A stretch of DNA of 34,309 nucleotides from DASPMP01 sp035248725 (lineage in GTDB: Bacteria > Gemmatimonadota > Gemmatimonadetes > Gemmatimonadales > Gemmatimonadaceae): the NCBI GenBank assembly GCA_035248725.1, contig DATFHG010000191.1:1-34309 (forward strand), given 5' to 3'. This document shows positions 30,831 to 34,309 of the stretch, piece after piece. The notes beneath the pieces were generated by a model, which was given only the letters and a program-made list of their open reading frames with translations, did not search any database and had not been told where the DNA came from. A program made the translations under genes and the position numbers. Position 1 is the first letter of the stretch, and each line of letters begins with the position of its first letter.

Positions 30831-31940
30831 ATGGCGTATTTGCCGCTCGCTGGTGTCAAAGTGCTTGATCTGAGTCGAGTGCTCGCTGGCCCGTTCTGCA
30901 CGATGATGCTTGGCGATCTCGGAGCCGACGTCATCAAGATCGAACGTCCCAACCACGGCGACGATAGTCGCGCCTGGGGTCCGCCGTTCGACGCGCGTGG
31001 CGAAAGCGCCTACTACCTGAGTGCCAATCGCAACAAGGTCAGTGTGGTCGCCGACCTGGCGAGCCGCGACGATCGCGATCTCGTGCTCGACCTGATGGGA
31101 GATGCGGATGTCGTCGTGGAGAATTTCCGACCAGGCGTTCTGGAGCGGCTGGGCATCCGGCGCGGCGAGCTGCAGCGACAGCACGACGCATTGATCTGGT
31201 GCACGATCACTGGTTTCGACGCAGCCTCCGCGCGTCCGGGATACGATTTCGTGGTGCAGGCGGAAGCTGGGTGGATGGCCATAACGGGCGAGCCCGATGG
31301 GTCGCCGATGAAGATCGGCATCGCGCTGGCCGACATCGTCGCGGGCAAGGATGCGGTGATCGCGATTCTCGCCGCGCTCGCGGCGCGTGGGTCGAGACGC
31401 GGACGATCCCGGCATCTCGTCATCTCACTTCTGGATAGTGCGCGCGCGACACTCGTGAATGTCGCGCAGAACACCATGGTATCAGGTGCCGATGCGCGGC
31501 GTTGGGGAAACGCTCACGCGAATCTGGTACCGTATCAGCTCTTTCAGGCCTCGGATCGCCCGCTCGTCATCGCAGTCGGCACCGACGCGCAGTGGATTGC
31601 TTGTGCTCACGCGCTGGAGCTCCACGACCTGGCCGGCGAATCGGCATTGGCGACCAATGCCGGTCGACTGGCGCAGCGGAACCGCATCGTCGAGGCGTTC
31701 GATCGCGTGCTTGCCCAGCGGACCGCCGCCGAATGGGCGCAGCGTCTCGATGCCGTTGGGGTGCCGTGTGGCGTCGTCCGTACTGTCCTCGAAGCCGTTG
31801 CTGACGCTGCTGGCGCCTCGTCCCTGACGGGGATGCCCTCGAGCGTCGGCGGTGTCGTTCGTCTTCCACCGCCACGCCTGAACGAACACGGCGCGCTCGT
31901 TCGCCAGCAGAAGTGGAGTGCATTCCAACGACTTCGCTGA
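30831..31940 (+). CDS. Class III CoA-transferase (CaiB/BaiF family)
   Basis: A 369-residue enzyme transferring CoA between carboxylic acids through an aspartyl-anhydride mechanism. The N-terminus LAGVKVLDLSRVLAGPFCTM, then LGDLGADVIKIERPNHGDD, is the family signature. ENFRPGVLERLGI comes next, and the likely catalytic Asp139 is in ARPGYDFVVQAEAGW. DIVAGKDAVIAILAAL closes the core. Family members use formate/oxalate, carnitine, succinate/glutarate and others; the sequence alone does not choose between them. It stands alone after a 260-nt intergenic region that also carries the phasin-like promoter. A hairpin 94 nt after the stop may be its terminator. Confidence 0.94.
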   Translation: MAYLPLAGVKVLDLSRVLAGPFCTMMLGDLGADVIKIERPNHGDDSRAWGPPFDARGESAYYLSANRNKVSVVADLASRDDRDLVLDLMGDADVVVENFRPGVLERLGIRRGELQRQHDALIWCTITGFDAASARPGYDFVVQAEAGWMAITGEPDGSPMKIGIALADIVAGKDAVIAILAALAARGSRRGRSRHLVISLLDSARATLVNVAQNTMVSGADARRWGNAHANLVPYQLFQASDRPLVIAVGTDAQWIACAHALELHDLAGESALATNAGRLAQRNRIVEAFDRVLAQRTAAEWAQRLDAVGVPCGVVRTVLEAVADAAGASSLTGMPSSVGGVVRLPPPRLNEHGALVRQQKWSAFQRLR

Positions 31941-32033
31941 CGCACCATCGGGCGCCACGGGATGTTGCAACCGGGACGTTACCACTCCACACACGGATCG
32001 TCTTACACACGTGGCGACCGTCCTAAGACCGCA

Positions 32034-32049
32034 GGCGGCTTCAGCCGCC
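32034..32049 (+). terminator. Small hairpin before the sigma factor gene
   Basis: GGCGGC-TTCA-GCCGCC, a 6-bp GC stem with a tetraloop, lies 94 nt after the CoA-transferase stop and 43 nt before the sigma factor start. There is no T-tract. It may be a terminator or a 5'-UTR structure of the sigma factor transcript. Confidence 0.3.
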
Positions 32050-32091
32050 CTGTCCCATACGCGGAAACGGCATTACTCTACCGTCGTGAAG

Positions 32092-32655
32092 ATGACGGAG
32101 AGCGAGCCGCGTGTGGCCGCTGAGCAGGACACTGATCAACTGATCATCCAGCGGGTGCTGGGCGGTAACCGCGACGCCTTTCGCGTCCTGATCGGACGGT
32201 ACAGCGATCCATTGTATCGTCACGCGCTCTGCATGACCGGGAGCCCGGATGTCGCCGAAGACATCCTCCAGCTCTCCTTCATCAAAGCGTACCAACATCT
32301 CGCGGAAGTTCGTGGTCGTTTCGACGCCTGGGTTTTCCGGATCGTCGCGAACGGCTGCAAGGATTGGCTGAAGAACATCCGGCGGTCACACCTCAGCTAC
32401 GATGAGGATGACCAGCCGTCGGCCTACGCGACGCCGGACGAGGAGCTGGACCGCAGTGAGTTGCGGACGGACCTCGATGGCGCGCTGGCCGCGCTGCCCG
32501 CGTCGTTGCGGGAGGCGTTCATCATGAAGCACGTGGAAGGTCGGTCGTACGAGGAAATGGCAGATTTGCTCGGCACCACGGTCGGCGCTCTCAAGATGCG
32601 CGTGCATCGCGCGCGCGAGGCGCTCCAGGCCTTACTCGAGGAGAAGTACGCCTAA
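32092..32655 (+). CDS. ECF-type RNA polymerase sigma factor
   Basis: A 187-residue sigma-70 family factor of the extracytoplasmic function group. Region 2 spans about residues 15-95 (DAFRVLIGRYSDPLYRHAL, then AEDILQLSFIKAYQHLAEVR and DAWVFRIVANGCKDWLK). Region 4 spans about 125-180 (LREAFIMKHVEGRSYEEMADLLGT, then VGALKMRVHRAREAL as the DNA-binding helix). Region 3 is absent, as usual. The start at ATG 32092 gives the normal N-terminus; the frame is open further upstream but those residues look non-coding. The stop overlaps the next start as TAATG, a coupling typical of sigma/anti-sigma pairs. Confidence 0.94.
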   Translation: MTESEPRVAAEQDTDQLIIQRVLGGNRDAFRVLIGRYSDPLYRHALCMTGSPDVAEDILQLSFIKAYQHLAEVRGRFDAWVFRIVANGCKDWLKNIRRSHLSYDEDDQPSAYATPDEELDRSELRTDLDGALAALPASLREAFIMKHVEGRSYEEMADLLGTTVGALKMRVHRAREALQALLEEKYA

Positions 32656-33095
32656 TGTTAGATAACCTGAATCCCAGCTCGCCTCGCGATGGTCGCGATG
32701 GGCACAAGAGCGCGCCGAGAGCGCGCGATCACGAAGTACGGCCGGTCGTGGAGCGTGAAGTTCCGCTTGGTCAGCAAGCGGATCGGGCGCTCGCGTCCAG
32801 CGTGCATGCGTGGCTCGACGGCGAGCTGCCGGAGGCTGCAGTACGTAAAGGTGACACCATGCGGGATGTAGAATTCTGGAAATCGCTCAACGATCAGATG
32901 GACCGCACGCGGCGCATGCGGACCCCCGAGTACGTCGAGGCGCAGATCATGTCCGCGCTTCCACACCATGCGCCATCGCTCATCACGCCGTGGTATCGGC
33001 GGGAGTTCGTCGTGACGCCCGTCGCCGCCGTGAGCATCGGCGCGGCGCTCGTGACTGTCGCGATCGCAGCCACCGTCCTGTTCATGGCGGGTTGA
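32655..33095 (+). CDS. Probable membrane anti-sigma factor, no cysteine
   Basis: A 146-residue protein co-translated with the sigma factor (TAATG overlap). The first 45 residues are disordered and charged. A helical segment, VHAWLDGELPEAAVRKGDTM with DVEFWKSLNDQMDR after it (about 50-85), resembles the sigma-binding helices of anti-sigma domains (compare the usual HAYLDGEL...). A single membrane helix near the C-terminus (VVTPVAAVSIGAALVTVAIA) leaves only a few residues beyond it. Zinc-binding anti-sigma factors have HxxxCxxC; this protein has no cysteine at all, so a metal-free form is likely. Role inferred mainly from position. Confidence 0.8.
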   Translation: MLDNLNPSSPRDGRDGHKSAPRARDHEVRPVVEREVPLGQQADRALASSVHAWLDGELPEAAVRKGDTMRDVEFWKSLNDQMDRTRRMRTPEYVEAQIMSALPHHAPSLITPWYRREFVVTPVAAVSIGAALVTVAIAATVLFMAG

Positions 33096-33122
33096 TCGAA
33101 CGCCCGAAACATCGTTTGCGCG

Positions 33123-33151
33123 AAAGGGCCGATCACTCGATCGGCCCTTTT
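33123..33151 (+). terminator. Intrinsic terminator after sigma/anti-sigma pair
   Basis: AAAGGGCCGATC pairs perfectly with GATCGGCCCTTT (12 bp, 4-nt loop) and the stem ends in a T-run. It lies 27 nt after the anti-sigma stop. Confidence 0.87.
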
Positions 33152-33262
33152 CACATCGCTACAACCGCCCAACCTCTTGCATATCAGCGAGTTAGCTAGC
33201 GCGCTCTCTGCGGTAGAGTCAGGTTGGCACGAAGTTCGTATAGGAATAAGGCGCGATGTGTT

Positions 33263-33268
33263 TATAAT
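33263..33268 (+). promoter_or_regulatory. Candidate -10 box TATAAT
   Basis: A perfect TATAAT hexamer in GC-rich surroundings, 48 nt upstream of the TTG start of the 82-aa gene. No good -35 hexamer is seen at 16-18 nt; a TTGGCA lies 33 nt upstream of the box, too far. A possible promoter for the small protein and SGNH hydrolase pair. Confidence 0.35.
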
Positions 33269-33316
33269 GCCTCCGATTTCGTCGGACGGCGCGCAGCGAG
33301 GTCCGGGAGGTCCGCA

Positions 33317-33565
33317 TTGGCTGACGAGCAGACGTTCGAAGTGCTGCTGAGCGAATTCCGGCGCGTGGGTGTCGATCCTGACACTTTCAGCGCGATGCTC
33401 GCGTTGCGACCGGAGGATGCGTTGCGTGCGCTGCGTGCCTTGCCCGACGGCGCGGGCCCGTCCGCCTTTCTGGCGCAGCTGCGCACGTATGGCCTGCCGG
33501 CCGCTGCGCAGTCGTCCGCGGGCGGTGACCACTCGAGTCGAAAGCGTCGCGACAAGTCTGCCTAG
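33317..33565 (+). CDS. Small hypothetical protein (82 aa)
   Basis: TTG 33317 has a GGGAGG ribosome binding site 6 nt upstream, which decides the start. The product is a helical, acidic domain (LADEQTFEVLLSEFRRVGVD, then FSAMLALRPEDALRALRAL), a Gly/Pro/Ser linker and a basic tail SSRKRRDKSA. There are no known motifs. Its TAG stop overlaps the GTG start of the SGNH hydrolase (TAGTG), so the two are coupled. It may be a partner of the hydrolase or simply an operon neighbour. Confidence 0.7.
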   Translation: MADEQTFEVLLSEFRRVGVDPDTFSAMLALRPEDALRALRALPDGAGPSAFLAQLRTYGLPAAAQSSAGGDHSSRKRRDKSA

Positions 33566-34188
33566 TGCGTTTTCTTGCGCTCGGCGATTCGTACACGATC
33601 GGCGAAGGAGTCGCGGAGCACGACCGATGGCCGAATCATCTCGTCAGCAGTTTGCGCGCGCGCGGTTTGGACGTGCACGAGCCCGAGCTCGTCGCGCGCA
33701 CGGCCTGGACGACGGACGAGTTGTCCGATGCGATCGATGCGGCTGCGCCGCGCGGTCCCTTCGATCTCGTTACGCTGCTGGTCGGCGTGAACGATCAGTA
33801 CCGGAGTCGGCCGGTTGCTTCCTTCGCGCCTGAATTCGAGCGTCTGCTGCGCCGGGCGGTTGCATTCGCGCGGCGCGATCCCAAACGCGTCATGGCGATC
33901 TCGATACCCGACTGGGGCTCGACGCCGTTCGCGCAGGACCGCGACCGAGCGCGCATTACCTCGGAGATCGAGCAATACAACGCCACGGGCGCGTCGCTCG
34001 CAGCCGCGGCCGGCGTGCGCTGGATCGACATCACCGCGATGACGCGTGAGATGCTGCGCGATCCGACGCTCGCGGCCTCCGATGGCCTGCATCCATCGGG
34101 CACGATGTATCAGCGGTGGGCAGAGCTCTTCGCGCCGATCGCCGATCAGATCCTGCGCGTTCCCGTCAAGCGCCCACGTCGCGCCTGA
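33565..34188 (+). CDS. SGNH/GDSL-family hydrolase
   Basis: A 207-residue esterase/lipase-fold protein without a signal peptide. Block I is FLALGDSYTIGEG with catalytic Ser9. Block III is TLLVGVNDQYRS (the GxND oxyanion residue). Block V is SDGLHPSGTMY (Asp and His of the triad). The GTG start overlaps the upstream TAG. Family members hydrolyse esters of lipids, acyl-sugars or acyl-peptides; the substrate is unknown and the cytoplasmic location suggests small acyl metabolites. The 3' end overlaps 23 nt of a convergent acetyltransferase gene. Confidence 0.92.
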   Translation: MRFLALGDSYTIGEGVAEHDRWPNHLVSSLRARGLDVHEPELVARTAWTTDELSDAIDAAAPRGPFDLVTLLVGVNDQYRSRPVASFAPEFERLLRRAVAFARRDPKRVMAISIPDWGSTPFAQDRDRARITSEIEQYNATGASLAAAAGVRWIDITAMTREMLRDPTLAASDGLHPSGTMYQRWAELFAPIADQILRVPVKRPRRA

Positions 34189-34309
34189 GAAACAGCACTG
34201 CGACGCCGTCGCGAAAGTAGTCAGGAATGCGTCCTTCCTGCCTGAACTCGCACGCGCGCAGCAAGGTGAGCGTGCGGCCCAGCGCGGCGTCGGCGGGAAG
34301 CTCCGCGAC
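34166..34309 (-). CDS. Partial GNAT-like acetyltransferase (C-terminal 47 aa)
   Basis: An open frame on the - strand enters from the right edge and ends at TGA 34168-34166. The visible end reads VAELPADAALGRTLTLLRAC and then FRQEGRIPDYFRDGVAVLFL, RRDVGA. The segment 'GRIPDYFRDGV...LRR' is the typical final strand of N-acetyltransferases that act on protein or ribosomal N-termini and small amines. Only the C-terminus is inside the window, so the exact family is open. Confidence 0.65.
   Translation of the reverse strand, partial: VAELPADAALGRTLTLLRACEFRQEGRIPDYFRDGVAVLFLRRDVGA

Noticed and set aside
32063..32086. GGAAAC...CGTC resembling an ECF autoregulatory promoter before the sigma gene
   Set aside because: The spacer is about 13 nt, shorter than the 16-17 nt usual for ECF promoters, so I do not claim it.

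Overview
This window is GC-rich, gene-dense bacterial chromosome with 31 complete genes and two that run off the edges. I found no rRNA, tRNA, CRISPR array, insertion sequence or phage gene. Three things point to a Gram-negative, free-living soil-type bacterium, most plausibly Gemmatimonadota: several lipobox signal peptides, TonB-plug-like mini-lipoproteins, and many tightly overlapping genes. That assignment is an inference from style and gene content; no marker gene settles it.

Left part (1-15.6 kb, mostly + strand). An OFA-type MFS transporter converges on a two-gene unit on the - strand, a lipoprotein polysaccharide deacetylase followed by an M50 membrane protease that seems to start at a CTG codon. 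A bifunctional class A penicillin-binding protein lies divergently. Next come a 1041-residue GGDEF-like/AAA/TPR protein, two tandem paralogous lipoproteins, two hypothetical genes, an EF-G-like GTPase and a divergent pair of small plug-like lipoproteins.

Centre (15.6-27.6 kb). Thirteen genes lie head to tail on the - strand. In transcription order they are: a GHMP sugar kinase, an M20 deacylase, a 73-aa protein, an RNase HI-like protein lacking the usual catalytic Glu, a zinc-ribbon protein, a lipoprotein, a membrane protein, an FAD-linked oxidase and ThyX. After an A-tract spacer come two Ddl-like ATP-grasp ligases, a GNAT acetyltransferase and lysine 2,3-aminomutase (KamA). In this last block the two ligases and the GNAT overlap by 4 nt at each junction. 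It looks like a dedicated pathway that makes and conjugates beta-lysine, and it is the best candidate here for an undescribed system.

Right part (27.6-34.3 kb). otsA-otsB (trehalose synthesis) converge on a phasin-like protein with a histone H1-like Lys/Ala tail. A class III CoA-transferase follows, then an ECF sigma factor translationally coupled to a membrane anti-sigma candidate that contains no cysteine, ending in a strong terminator. Last come a small 82-aa protein coupled to an SGNH hydrolase and the C-terminus of a probable acetyltransferase.

Several proteins carry substitutions at catalytic positions: Walker A in the AAA/TPR protein, Glu to Ala in RNase HI, and the DTPGH and NKxD motifs of the EF-G paralogue. 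These are listed separately as findings.
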